52,893 nt of DNA from CAYJLC01 sp044426355 (GTDB lineage Bacteria; Bacillota; Clostridia; Oscillospirales; Butyricicoccaceae): the NCBI GenBank assembly GCA_044426355.1, contig JAWXUO010000006.1, positions 1-52,893 of the forward strand. The letters are read 5' to 3'. Every line of letters starts with the position of its first letter. The first letter of the stretch is position 1. Shown here piece after piece: positions 17,322-26,760 of the stretch. The translations under genes were made by a program, and so were the position numbers. The notes below the pieces were generated by a model. That model did no database searches. It saw only the letters and a program-made list of their open reading frames with translations, and had not been told where the DNA came from.

Positions 17322-18068
17322 ATGAAAAATAATTTACTCAAAAACTATATAACAGCAGTTTTAACAGCTTTTTGCTCGTTATCTCCGTTTTTTACATGGC
17401 TTGCAATCGAACCTACTATAGTTAAAAACATAAATAGTGTTGGTTATTTTGCGTCTGATGCTTTGAATTTTTCTAGCCTTTTCTATTCGTTTTCTAGTGT
17501 TTTTAGCGAAATTTTTAGTAAAATGAGCATAGGCGATGGCAAATTTAACGTTTTTGAAATAAAAACTATGCTAAGTGAATTATCAAATGCACTTGCTTAT
17601 ACTTCTATTGTTTTCAAAAGTGTATCCGAAACAGTAGCCGAACTTAACGCTTTCACTTCTTATATTGCGATTTTTGTAGCTATTGTTTTCATCGGTGGTG
17701 GTATCGCTACATTTTATGCCTTTTTAGGCAAAAAATTCGTTTTTCCTATACTACCTGTAGTATTATCTGTATGTGCAGTTTTTTGCTTTGTTTTTGTAAC
17801 GAAAGTAAACGCAGAATTAGAATTTACACTTTTTGTTACAAGCAATTTTAGCAATTTTGTAGTTATTTTATCATGGGTTTTGTTTTTTATAGGTTTGTCT
17901 AATCCTAAAACTTCACCAATAAATTCGCCTGTGCCAAAAGCTCCACCACCTGTTAATAATCCTATAAAACCTATTTCAAAACAGAACACTGCGAATTTTT
18001 GCAAAAAATGTGGCAACAAACTTAATCCTACATCAAAATTTTGCTCAAAATGTGGTAATAAACTATAA
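17322..18068 (+). CDS. Membrane protein with C-terminal zinc ribbon
   Basis: 248 residues, GAAAGG upstream. Hydrophobic segments at about 9-28 and in the middle (IAIFVAIVFIGGGIATFYAFL, then FPILPVVLSVCAVFCFVF, then a fourth near FVVILSWVLFFIGL) give an integral membrane protein. A Pro-rich linker (SPVPKAPPPVNNP) leads to a C-terminal zinc ribbon: CKKCGNKL and CSKCGNKL, four cysteines. Proteins of this layout are common and uncharacterised in Firmicutes. It lies 224 nt upstream of the Hsp70-like gene on the same strand but has its own promoter, so a functional link to the chaperone cluster is possible, not shown. Confidence 0.7.
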   Translation: MKNNLLKNYITAVLTAFCSLSPFFTWLAIEPTIVKNINSVGYFASDALNFSSLFYSFSSVFSEIFSKMSIGDGKFNVFEIKTMLSELSNALAYTSIVFKSVSETVAELNAFTSYIAIFVAIVFIGGGIATFYAFLGKKFVFPILPVVLSVCAVFCFVFVTKVNAELEFTLFVTSNFSNFVVILSWVLFFIGLSNPKTSPINSPVPKAPPPVNNPIKPISKQNTANFCKKCGNKLNPTSKFCSKCGNKL

Positions 18069-18203
18069 TTTTCAAAAGAAGCCAATTTGGTTTCTTTTTT
18101 TATATTTTAAAAAACTACTAAAACTAACTTTTACTTGCATTTAATACACAAAACATTCTATGTTTTCGCCTTTCTTTTATTTCGATTTTATAAATATTTT
18201 TTG

Positions 18204-18232
18204 TTGATTTTATGAACTAAACATGATATAAT
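18204..18232 (+). promoter_or_regulatory. Sigma-A-like promoter of the Hsp70/J-like/AAA+ cluster
   Basis: TTGATT, 17-nt spacer, TATAAT, 60 nt before the Hsp70-like ATG. No CIRCE inverted repeat is visible, so HrcA control is not indicated. Confidence 0.55.
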
Positions 18233-18291
18233 TAAACTATATGATTTTTTATGTACAAAATACAACACAACCCATAAAATAGGAGGAAAAT

Positions 18292-19794
18292 ATGAAAATA
18301 GGAATAGACTTAGGCACAACTTTTTCTGCTGTAGCTTACATAAACAAAAATGGTGACCCAGAAATTATCCCAAACCGTGATGGTGGTAGAACAACACCTT
18401 CAGTTATTTTATTCGAAGAAGACGGTCCTGTTGTTGGAGAAACTGCAAAACGTGACTCTGTTTTAGACCCACTAAATACCGTTCAATTTGTAAAGCGTAG
18501 TATTGGTTCAACTGGTTTTGACCACGAAGCACCTTGGGGCGACGTTTTTTCTGCCGAAGAATTATCAGCTATGATTTTAAAAAGGTTAAAAGACGATGCC
18601 GAAGATTTTTTAGGCGAACCTGTTACACACGCTGTTATAACTGTTCCTGCATATTTTGACGACGCACAAAGAACATCAACAATCGACGCTGGTAAAATCG
18701 CAGGGCTTTCTGTTTTAAAAATTATAAATGAGCCTACTTCTGCAGCTCTAGCTTATGCTACCAATAAATCTTCTGAAAACGAAAAAATTATGGTCTATGA
18801 CCTTGGTGGTGGTACTTTCGACGTAACTCTTATGGATATAAGTGATAATGATATTCAAGTTTTAGCTACAGGTGGAGATAAAAACCTTGGTGGTTTCGAC
18901 TTTGATAATAAAATTATAACTTACGCTCTTGACCTTTTTGAGGCAGAGCATGATATTTGTATTTTTGATAACGAAGAAGCTTATCAAGATTTAAGAGAAA
19001 GAGCTGAGCAATGTAAAAAAGCACTTTCTAACAAATCGAAAACTTCAATGAAAATTGCTTGTGATGGCAAAAAAATGCAAATTGATGTATCTCAAGAGCA
19101 ATTCCACGAAATGATAGAACCAGAAATCGACAGAACTATCATGATTATGGAAGAAGTTTTAGAAGATGCAAATTTAACTTGGAACGACTTATCAAAAGTT
19201 ATTTTAGTTGGTGGTTCTACAAGAATAAAAATGGTATCTACTGAAATCGAAAAACATGTACCAGCTGATAAAATCTCAAAAGAAGTGAATCCAGATGAAG
19301 CTGTCGCTTTAGGAGCTGCTATTCAAGCAGGGCTTATAGACGAAAACGGTCCTATAGAAACTGGCTCTAATATCAACGTTCAAGATGTAAACTCTCATAG
19401 CATCGGTTTAGTTTGTTGGAACTCTGCCGAAGAAAGAGAGTATAATCTTATTTTAATAAAAAGAAATACGCCTATTCCTTGTAGCTATAGAGATACTTTT
19501 ACTACAACATCAGAAACTAAAATCAACCTTGATATATCCGAAGGCGAAGACGAAGACCTAAACTATGTTAAAATTATCGGTTCTGCTAGTGCTACTTTCT
19601 CTCCTCCAAAACCAATAGGTTCTCCTGTTACAATAGATATAAAATATGATGTAAACGGCATTATAAACATAGTTATGCTAGACGAAGAAACAGACGAAGT
19701 TATTTGTACTCTTGATATCAAAAGAGAATCTAATTTAGGCGAAACAGAAATAGATATTAAACGTAAAAGACTAGAAAAAATCAACATAGGCTAA
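18292..19794 (+). CDS. Hsp70-family protein without the C-terminal lid
   Basis: 500 residues; AGGAGG 7 nt upstream. The actin-like ATPase domain is complete: IGIDLGTTFSAVAYI at the N terminus, the INEPTSAALAYA motif, VYDLGGGTFDVTLMDI (phosphate 2), and VGGSTRIKMV. After it comes a beta-rich segment of about 120 residues corresponding to part of the substrate-binding sandwich. The helical lid and the usual EEVD-like or disordered tail are missing; housekeeping DnaK is about 610 residues. It is therefore a specialised paralogue, first of three close-set genes with a J-like protein (27 nt later) and an AAA+ protein. Confidence 0.88.
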   Translation: MKIGIDLGTTFSAVAYINKNGDPEIIPNRDGGRTTPSVILFEEDGPVVGETAKRDSVLDPLNTVQFVKRSIGSTGFDHEAPWGDVFSAEELSAMILKRLKDDAEDFLGEPVTHAVITVPAYFDDAQRTSTIDAGKIAGLSVLKIINEPTSAALAYATNKSSENEKIMVYDLGGGTFDVTLMDISDNDIQVLATGGDKNLGGFDFDNKIITYALDLFEAEHDICIFDNEEAYQDLRERAEQCKKALSNKSKTSMKIACDGKKMQIDVSQEQFHEMIEPEIDRTIMIMEEVLEDANLTWNDLSKVILVGGSTRIKMVSTEIEKHVPADKISKEVNPDEAVALGAAIQAGLIDENGPIETGSNINVQDVNSHSIGLVCWNSAEEREYNLILIKRNTPIPCSYRDTFTTTSETKINLDISEGEDEDLNYVKIIGSASATFSPPKPIGSPVTIDIKYDVNGIINIVMLDEETDEVICTLDIKRESNLGETEIDIKRKRLEKINIG

Positions 19795-19821
19795 TCTATT
19801 TTAAAAATAATGGGGGAAAAA

Positions 19822-21210
19822 ATGGATACAACTAATTATTATGAACAACTAGAATTAAATCCAAATTCTAGTATAGACGAAATAAAAGAACAACTAAAAA
19901 AAGCAAAAAGACTTTGGAACAATAGAAAAAACGCTCCTACTATGGACGCTCGCCAAGAGGCAGAAAGAAAAGTTGAACTTATTCAGCTTGCCGAAAAAGT
20001 TTTTGTAGATGCAAATGCGAAAGCTCAATACGATAAAACACTAGCACCAAAAACTAACAACAATGTTAACCAAAATAATAATCAACAAAACTTCAACCAA
20101 AACAATAATCAGCAAAACTTTAACCAAAACAATAATCAACAAAACTTTAACCAAAACAATAACCAGCAAAACTTTAACCAAAATAATAATCAGCAAAATT
20201 TTAACCAAAATGGCAATCAAAATATAGAGCAAATGCGTAATGCTTTACAAGGTATGATGAACACAAACCAATATGAAAAAGCTATACAAATGGGTAATAG
20301 TATTTTAGAAATAGAGCCTAATAATGAAATTATTTTAGCTAAACTTGCGATTTGTTACAACAATGTTGGTAAAGCTCAAAATAATGATAATTACAAAAAT
20401 ACTGCGATAAAACTTTCTGAGCGTGCTGTATCACTAAACCCTACTGTTTTAAACCTTGTAAATACTAGTTTGTATTGCAGACAGGCAGGAGTGCCAAACC
20501 GTGCAGAGCCATTTTTGGCAAGAGCTGAAAAGCTAGACCCTAATGCTACAAACGTAAGACGTGAACGAGTATATCTTGCAAATGCAAATCGTGATTTTGA
20601 CCAATCTATTAAATATGCAACTTTATTAGTAGACGAAAATCCTCAAGATGAAAATTTTAAATCTTTGCTTGCAGATGCATATGTAGACAAAGCATATTCT
20701 GAATGTATTTATGTTCCTGCAGATAAATTATACTACATAGTAAATGAAACTGCGTTAAATGCTGTTATTTCGTATTCGAATAAAGCATTACAAGTATATC
20801 CTAATTTTGAAAGAGCAACAAATTCACTTGAGTGGGCAAAACGACAAAGCAAAAAAGTTTTAAACAAAGACGCTCTTTGGCTTTTAGTAGTACCTTTTGC
20901 TCTATTATCAGCTTCGTGGTCTGGGATAGACCAAATATTTTCACTTATCCTTGGTTTCATAATAGTTGCTAAATGCTACCAACCAAAATGGTACGCAACA
21001 CGAGTATACCACGGTTATTCTAAATTATGGATAGATATAACTTTCGGTGCAAAAAATACAGTCGCAAAAGTTATTATAAGTATTATAGTATTTTCAATAC
21101 TTACTTCGATAAGTGCTGTATTACAGTCGATTAGTGCTTTACTTTTCATGGTTTTTCCTTTAGTATTATGCTTCTTAATATCAAAATATAAAAAAAACCA
21201 GTCAATCTAA
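19822..21210 (+). CDS. Membrane-anchored J-like / TPR protein with N/Q-rich repeat
   Basis: 462 residues from MDTTNYYEQLELN; the GGGGGA ribosome binding site overlaps an ATG four codons earlier. Residues 1-70 look like a J-domain (YYEQLELNPNSS, helices, AKAQYDK) but the HPD tripeptide needed to stimulate Hsp70 is absent (NNRKNAPTMD in its place). Residues about 83-127 are five copies of the nonapeptide NQNNNQQNF. TPR-like helices follow to about 340. The C terminus has hydrophobic segments (LWLLVVPFALLSASW and later IISIIVFSI, ALLFMVFPLVLCFLI), so the protein is membrane-anchored at its C terminus. It probably tethers the Hsp70-like or AAA+ partner to the membrane. Confidence 0.72.
   Translation: MDTTNYYEQLELNPNSSIDEIKEQLKKAKRLWNNRKNAPTMDARQEAERKVELIQLAEKVFVDANAKAQYDKTLAPKTNNNVNQNNNQQNFNQNNNQQNFNQNNNQQNFNQNNNQQNFNQNNNQQNFNQNGNQNIEQMRNALQGMMNTNQYEKAIQMGNSILEIEPNNEIILAKLAICYNNVGKAQNNDNYKNTAIKLSERAVSLNPTVLNLVNTSLYCRQAGVPNRAEPFLARAEKLDPNATNVRRERVYLANANRDFDQSIKYATLLVDENPQDENFKSLLADAYVDKAYSECIYVPADKLYYIVNETALNAVISYSNKALQVYPNFERATNSLEWAKRQSKKVLNKDALWLLVVPFALLSASWSGIDQIFSLILGFIIVAKCYQPKWYATRVYHGYSKLWIDITFGAKNTVAKVIISIIVFSILTSISAVLQSISALLFMVFPLVLCFLISKYKKNQSI
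20068..20202 (+). repeat. Five 27-bp coding repeats (N/Q-rich nonapeptide)
   Basis: Five consecutive 27-bp units in frame, each encoding NQNNNQQNF, with only third-position-type differences (aat/aac, caa/cag, ttc/ttt). The array length is likely to vary between strains. Confidence 0.9.
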
Positions 21211-21238
21211 TAAATAATTACACATAAAGGTGGGTAAA

Positions 21239-23146
21239 ATGGATAAAAAAGACGAAATGCTAGATTTTATCAACGACCTCTACTTACAGGGTTCGTATGA
21301 TAAATGTGCTTCTGAGTGCAAAAAATTCATGATGCGTTTTCCAAATGCACCAGAAACTCCAGAAGTTAGAAAGCTTGCTCAGCAACTTAGCAAAGGTAAT
21401 ACTCAATATAAATTTAACGTAGAAAAAGCACGTGCAACTTCTACAACTCCTCCAAAAATAACTCCAAAAGAGAAAAAAGTTGGGGAGATGAGCGAAGAAG
21501 AACGTCAAGCAAAACTACAACAAGAACTAAATAAGCTACAAGAACTTATAGGTCTTAGCTCTGTTAAAAACGAAGTTTTAAGTATTGTAAGTACGCTTGA
21601 ATACGAAAGAAAAAGACAAGCAACACTTGGAAAAAGCGACGAACCTACCGAAAAACAAAGCTTTCATATGATGTTTTCTGGAAATCCTGGAACTGGTAAA
21701 ACGACTGTTGCACGTATTTTAGGAAATATTTTTCACCTTGCAGGTGTTATCGAAAAACCAGATGTTGTCGAAGTTGACAGAAGTGGACTTGTAGGAGAAT
21801 TTATCGGCTCAACTGCTGTTAAAACAGGTAAAGTTATAAAAGAAGCTATGGGTGGAGTTTTATTTGTTGACGAAGCTTATGCTTTAGCATCTGGTGGCGA
21901 AACAGACTTTGGCCGTGAGGCTATAGATGCTTTAATCAAGGCTATGGAAGATAATCGTGATAATTTTATCGTTATCCTTGCAGGATATAAAGACGAAATG
22001 CGTGATTTAATGAAACTAAATCCTGGTCTTAGCAGTAGAATTAGCATACAAGTAAACTTTGACGATTATAACGATGAAGAACTTGTAGACATCGCAACTT
22101 TTATGCTAGATAAACAAGATTATAATTTAACAGATGACTCAAAACGTGCTTTTATCGAAGTTATTAATAACGAAAGAGTTGATGAGCATTTTGGTAACGC
22201 TCGTACTGTTCGTAATATTATAGAAAAAGCAATTCGTAAAAAAGCTGTAGACCTTGGTGGCCGTGAGGCTTCTAAAGAAGAGTACGAACTTTTAACTCCA
22301 GAAGATTTTGGTGTTGATGTATCTCTTACAACTGAGCAAAAAGTTGAAAAACTACTTACAGAACTAAACGCAATGACAGGGCTTGCAAGCGTTAAAGAAG
22401 AAATCGAAAATATCCTTGCTTTCGTGAGCCTTCAAGAACGTTTAAAGAAAAACGATAATTCTATCGAAGCTCCAACGCTACATATGGTGTTTAAAGGAAA
22501 TCCAGGTACTGGTAAAACCACTATGGCTCGCTATGTAGGACAAATTTTAAAAGAAATGGGTGCTTTGAAAAAAGGTCATATCGTTGAAGTTGCTCGTGAA
22601 GATTTAGTAGGCTCATACGTTGGTCAAACTGCCCCTAAAACAAAAGATAAAATAAAAGAGGCATATGGTGGGATTTTATTTGTCGATGAGGCATATTCTT
22701 TAGCTAGTGGATATCAAAACGACTTTGGTCATGAGGCAATCGCTACTTTAATCAAAGAAATGGAAGATAACCGTGATAAACTTTTAGTAATTCTTGCAGG
22801 CTATACAAACGAAATGGACCAACTGCTTGACTTAAACCCTGGTATTAGAAGTAGAATTAAATCTGAAGTTATTTTTGAAGATTATAATTCAGAAGAACTT
22901 TTAGAAATTTTTAAATACCAAGCTAAAAAAGGCAAATACACAGTACTGCCAGACGCTTTAGAAAAAGTTGCTAAAATTTTCGATTACGAATGTGCACATA
23001 AGGATAAAAACTTCGGTAACGGTCGTCTTGCTAGAAATGTTTTAGAACAAATTACAATAAATTTATCTAAACGCATTATGAAAAACAGCCAAATTCCAGA
23101 TAGCGAACTTATGACAATTATCGCTGATGATGTTTATGTAAAATAA
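21239..23146 (+). CDS. Tandem CbxX/SpoVK-type AAA+ ATPase
   Basis: 635 residues from MDKKDEML (AAGGTGG 5 nt upstream; an in-frame GTG three codons earlier is inside that site). A short TPR-like N-terminal region (about 1-55) and a linker lead to two complete CbxX/CfxQ AAA+ modules. Module 1 has GNPGTGKTTVA (about 148-158), LFVDEAYA (208-215) and an arginine-finger-type GLSSRI. Module 2 has GNPGTGKTTMA (about 420-430), LFVDEAYS and GIRSRI. Both sites look active. SpoVK has one such module and CbbX remodels Rubisco, so a remodelling ATPase is expected. It ends the Hsp70-like / J-like cluster 28 nt after the previous stop. Confidence 0.85.
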   Translation: MDKKDEMLDFINDLYLQGSYDKCASECKKFMMRFPNAPETPEVRKLAQQLSKGNTQYKFNVEKARATSTTPPKITPKEKKVGEMSEEERQAKLQQELNKLQELIGLSSVKNEVLSIVSTLEYERKRQATLGKSDEPTEKQSFHMMFSGNPGTGKTTVARILGNIFHLAGVIEKPDVVEVDRSGLVGEFIGSTAVKTGKVIKEAMGGVLFVDEAYALASGGETDFGREAIDALIKAMEDNRDNFIVILAGYKDEMRDLMKLNPGLSSRISIQVNFDDYNDEELVDIATFMLDKQDYNLTDDSKRAFIEVINNERVDEHFGNARTVRNIIEKAIRKKAVDLGGREASKEEYELLTPEDFGVDVSLTTEQKVEKLLTELNAMTGLASVKEEIENILAFVSLQERLKKNDNSIEAPTLHMVFKGNPGTGKTTMARYVGQILKEMGALKKGHIVEVAREDLVGSYVGQTAPKTKDKIKEAYGGILFVDEAYSLASGYQNDFGHEAIATLIKEMEDNRDKLLVILAGYTNEMDQLLDLNPGIRSRIKSEVIFEDYNSEELLEIFKYQAKKGKYTVLPDALEKVAKIFDYECAHKDKNFGNGRLARNVLEQITINLSKRIMKNSQIPDSELMTIIADDVYVK

Positions 23147-23151
23147 AATAA

Positions 23152-23196
23152 AAGCTGTAGCTTATGAGAAATTCACGAGCTACAGCTTGTTTTTTT
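23152..23196. terminator. Bidirectional terminator between the AAA+ and ABC genes
   Basis: AAGCTGTAGCT, 15-nt loop, AGCTACAGCTT, then a run of T; the opposite strand also ends in a T-rich tail. Confidence 0.8.
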
Positions 23197-25012
23197 ATTC
23201 TAATTTTGATGAACCTGTGTATAAACTATGATATTTGCCTTCTTTTGCTAATAATTCTTCGTGTGTTCCTTGTTCTAAAATTCTTCCTGCTTCTAAAACA
23301 ATTATCATATTAGAATTTCTAACAGTCGATAAACGGTGTGCTATAACAAAGGTTGTTCTGCTAGCCATCAAACGTTGAAGTGCTATTTCTATCTGTCTTT
23401 CCGTTCGTGTATCTACAGAAGATGTTGCCTCATCTAGTACCAAAATCGGTGCTTTAGAAATTGCAGCACGAGCAATATTTAGTAGCTGACGTTGCCCACC
23501 ACTAAGGCTACTACCATCTCCAGATAAAACTGTATCATATCCATGCTCTAATTTTCTTATAAAGCTATCGGCATTCGCAGTTTTAGCAGCTTCTATAACC
23601 TCTTCGTCAGTTGCATCTAGTCTACCATATCGAATATTTTCCATAATAGTTCCAGTGAATAAATGCGTATCTTGCAGTACCATTGCGATATTTTCACGCA
23701 AGAAATTACGCTCTAAATCACGAATATCCACACCATCTAGCGTGATAGAACCATCTGCAATTTCATAAAAACGATTTAAAACATTCGTTATCGTTGTTTT
23801 TCCTGCTCCTGTTGAGCCAACAAAAGCAATTTTTTGCGTAGCTTTTGCAGTTAGCGATAATTCGTGTAAAATAGTTTGACCCTTTATGTATTCAAATTTA
23901 ACCTTATCAAATTTAATCTCGCCCACTATTTTGTCTAAAACTTTAGCGTCTTTTGTGTCCTCAGGCTCTGGTTCTTCGTTCATTACAGCAAAAACACGCT
24001 CTGCCCCTGCAAGTGCCGAAAACACTGTATTTATCTGCATAAATATATCATTTACTGGTCTTGCAAAACTTTTTGAATAGCCTAAAAATATAGTAAAACC
24101 ACCTGCGTCAAATGTGCCATTAACGCACATTATTGCACCTGCACAGTTTGTTATAACATACCCTGTTTGTGCTAGCGAACCCATGATAGGTCCCATAGTT
24201 CCACTCAAAAACTGTGCACGAAAAGAATCATCTCGGTGTACTTTGTTGTATTCTTTAAAAGAATCTATAGTTTCTTCTTCGTGATTAAAAACCTTGATAA
24301 CTTTTTGTCCTGTAATTCTTTCTTCGATATATCCGTTTAATTGCCCTAAGCTTTGTTGTTGTGATTTATAAAAAACCATCGAACGCTTAGAAATTTGCTT
24401 TGTAATAATAGCAAACAAAGGTGTAACTGTAAGCGTTATTAAAGCTAGTTTCCAATTTGTATAAAACATGATACACACAGTCATAATAAGCGTCACAATA
24501 CCCGATAGCAAGCTTACAAAAGTTGTAGACAACATTTGATTGATAACATCGACATCGTTTGTGAATTTACTCATTAAATCACCATTTTTGTTTCTATCAT
24601 AAAAACTAAGTGGTAATTTTTCCATCGCAATATATAAATCCGAACGAATTTTTGCAAGCGAATTTTGTGCTACTCCTAGCATTATTCTCTGTTGTAAATA
24701 TTGGCTGATTACTGCAATAAAATAAATCACAAACATTACAAATATACTTTGCATTAAATCTTTTGTGCTTATATTATCGAGCAAACCATTTATAATTGGG
24801 CGAATTTGATACGTTGCAAGACTTGTGAAAATACTGTTTATCAACACAAAAAACATTGCAACTATTAAAGAAATTTTATGTTGTGCAAGATATTTCCAAA
24901 GTCTTTTTAGCGTTTCCTTGCTATTTTTGGGTTTAATTTTTTCTCGAACCATTCCAGGTCCACCAGGACCTCTCATTGGAGGCATGTTTGAAAAGTCTTT
25001 TTTATTTTCCAT
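23195..25012 (-). CDS. ABC exporter half-transporter (ATPase-competent subunit)
   Basis: 605 residues. Six TM helices in about 40-330 follow a Pro/Gly-rich N terminus (MPPMRGPGGPGM), then an ATP-binding domain with Walker A GSTGAGKTT, signature LSGGQ, Walker B VLDEATS with the catalytic Glu, and the switch His in VIAHRLST. It lies 1 nt after the other half-transporter, whose last codons supply the GGAGG ribosome binding site, so the two are translationally coupled. They should form a heterodimeric multidrug or lipid-type exporter (LmrCD/BmrCD class). Substrate unknown. Confidence 0.9.
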   Translation of the reverse strand: MENKKDFSNMPPMRGPGGPGMVREKIKPKNSKETLKRLWKYLAQHKISLIVAMFFVLINSIFTSLATYQIRPIINGLLDNISTKDLMQSIFVMFVIYFIAVISQYLQQRIMLGVAQNSLAKIRSDLYIAMEKLPLSFYDRNKNGDLMSKFTNDVDVINQMLSTTFVSLLSGIVTLIMTVCIMFYTNWKLALITLTVTPLFAIITKQISKRSMVFYKSQQQSLGQLNGYIEERITGQKVIKVFNHEEETIDSFKEYNKVHRDDSFRAQFLSGTMGPIMGSLAQTGYVITNCAGAIMCVNGTFDAGGFTIFLGYSKSFARPVNDIFMQINTVFSALAGAERVFAVMNEEPEPEDTKDAKVLDKIVGEIKFDKVKFEYIKGQTILHELSLTAKATQKIAFVGSTGAGKTTITNVLNRFYEIADGSITLDGVDIRDLERNFLRENIAMVLQDTHLFTGTIMENIRYGRLDATDEEVIEAAKTANADSFIRKLEHGYDTVLSGDGSSLSGGQRQLLNIARAAISKAPILVLDEATSSVDTRTERQIEIALQRLMASRTTFVIAHRLSTVRNSNMIIVLEAGRILEQGTHEELLAKEGKYHSLYTGSSKLE

Positions 25013-25013
25013 T

Positions 25014-26756
25014 TTAATTTACCTCCGTTGCTTTCCCGTTGTCAGCTTGAGAACGATAAATTTCTTGATAAACTTGAGAATTTTCAAGAAGTTCTTCGTG
25101 TGTTCCTATAGCTGAAATTTCACCATCATCTAAAACAACTACCATATCGGCTGTTTCTACCGAGCTTATTCGTTGAGCTATTATTATTTTCGTCATTTCG
25201 CTTAAATCATCTGATAAATGCGAGCGAATTTTTCTCTCCGTTGCAGTATCTACAGCAGATGTAGCATCATCTAATATTAGGATTTTACATTTTTTCATAA
25301 GGGCTCTCGCTATACAAAGTCTTTGTTTTTGACCCCCAGAAAAATTAAGCCCACCTTGGTCTACTACCGAATTATATTGCTCTGGTGCTTCTTCTATAAA
25401 TCCACGAGATGCAGAATAATCTGCAATTTTAACCATTTCTTCGTCAGTCGCTTCGCTATTTCCCCACAGTAAATTTTCTTTTACAGTTCCTGAGAAAAGC
25501 AGATTTTGTTGTAGCACCATACCCACGCCTTCACGTAGATTTTTCAAAGAATAATCTTTAACATCTATGCCATCTACTAAAATTCGACCAGAATTTACAT
25601 CATACAACCTAGAAATCAAATGAACTAAGCTCGTTTTACCACTACCTGTAGAACCAACTACCCCTACTGTTTGCCCAGATTTTATCGTTAAATTTATATT
25701 CGTTAGCACATTTGCCTCAGATTTTTCAAAATATTTGAAATTTACATTTTCAAAAACAACATCACCAGATAAAACTTTTTTCTCTGGATTTTTCGCAAGC
25801 AAATCAGATATATCTATAGTTTCATCTAAAACTTCTGATAAACGTCTAATAGATACCAAAGAACGTGAACTTTGCATAAATACATTCGCTAGCATGTTAA
25901 CAGACATCAAAATTTGTGTTAAATAGGTAATCATCGTGCTAATATCACCAATTTGAATATCTCCTCTATTTAATACCTTGCTACCAAACCACAAAATAGC
26001 TAGAGTTGCCATATTTACACACAAAGTCATAATCGGAGTTTGTAGCATATTTATGCGATAAGCACGAAGTCCAGTATCTCTCAAATCCTCGTTTACGTTT
26101 TGAAATTTCACTTCTTGGTATTTTTCTCGTGTAAAAGCTTTTATAACACGTATATTTACAAGCCCTTCTTGAACCGTTATGTTTAGTGCATCAACTTTTG
26201 TTTGCAAAAGTGCAAATTTTGGATATGCAAAATGTAGTATTATCCAAATAATAACAACTAAAATCGGTGTAAGTACAAAAAATATTCTTGCAAGTTCTGC
26301 GTTAATTTGATATGCCATAATCATAGAACCTATGAGCATACCAGGCGAACGAAACATCATTCTAAGTGCCATTATAACCACTTGACCCACTTGAGTTATA
26401 TCATTTGTAAGCCTTGTAACTAGCGACCCTGTGCTAAATTTATCTATATTTTGAAAAGAAAATGCTTGAACTTTTGTAAAAATTTCTTCTCGCAAATCAT
26501 GACAAAAATTCGACGACGCTTTCGTCGCACAATACGATGCTCCACACCCAGAAATCACGGCTAAAATCAGCGTTCCTACCATTTGTGCAGTTGTTGCATA
26601 TATAACAGCTTTGTCCCCTGTCATAACGCCTTCGTTTATAATTCTTGCCGAGAGTGTTGGAATCCAAACATCGCAATACACCTCTAAAATCATTAGAAGT
26701 GGCGACCCTAAAAAGAAAAACCAATATGGTTTTATATGCTTAAAATATCTTTTCAT
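25014..26756 (-). CDS. ABC exporter half-transporter (degenerate-site subunit)
   Basis: 580 residues: six TM helices, then an ATP-binding domain with Walker A GSTGSGKTS, signature FSGGQ, Walker B LILDDATSAVD and switch segment IIAQRISS. The catalytic Glu after Walker B is replaced by Asp and the switch His by Gln. This is the pattern of heterodimeric exporters with one non-hydrolysing site. It follows the MarR gene by 4 nt and precedes the partner by 1 nt, so all three form one operon. Confidence 0.9.
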   Translation of the reverse strand: MKRYFKHIKPYWFFFLGSPLLMILEVYCDVWIPTLSARIINEGVMTGDKAVIYATTAQMVGTLILAVISGCGASYCATKASSNFCHDLREEIFTKVQAFSFQNIDKFSTGSLVTRLTNDITQVGQVVIMALRMMFRSPGMLIGSMIMAYQINAELARIFFVLTPILVVIIWIILHFAYPKFALLQTKVDALNITVQEGLVNIRVIKAFTREKYQEVKFQNVNEDLRDTGLRAYRINMLQTPIMTLCVNMATLAILWFGSKVLNRGDIQIGDISTMITYLTQILMSVNMLANVFMQSSRSLVSIRRLSEVLDETIDISDLLAKNPEKKVLSGDVVFENVNFKYFEKSEANVLTNINLTIKSGQTVGVVGSTGSGKTSLVHLISRLYDVNSGRILVDGIDVKDYSLKNLREGVGMVLQQNLLFSGTVKENLLWGNSEATDEEMVKIADYSASRGFIEEAPEQYNSVVDQGGLNFSGGQKQRLCIARALMKKCKILILDDATSAVDTATERKIRSHLSDDLSEMTKIIIAQRISSVETADMVVVLDDGEISAIGTHEELLENSQVYQEIYRSQADNGKATEVN

Positions 26757-26760
26757 ACAT

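Noticed and set aside
18292..19794. Hsp70-like gene considered as the housekeeping dnaK
   Set aside because: It is about 110 residues short, lacks the lid, has no grpE or dnaJ with HPD beside it, and no CIRCE element upstream.
20068..20202. Regular 27-bp repeats considered as a CRISPR array
   Set aside because: There are no unique spacers; the units are contiguous, in frame, and differ only in synonymous positions inside a long coding sequence.
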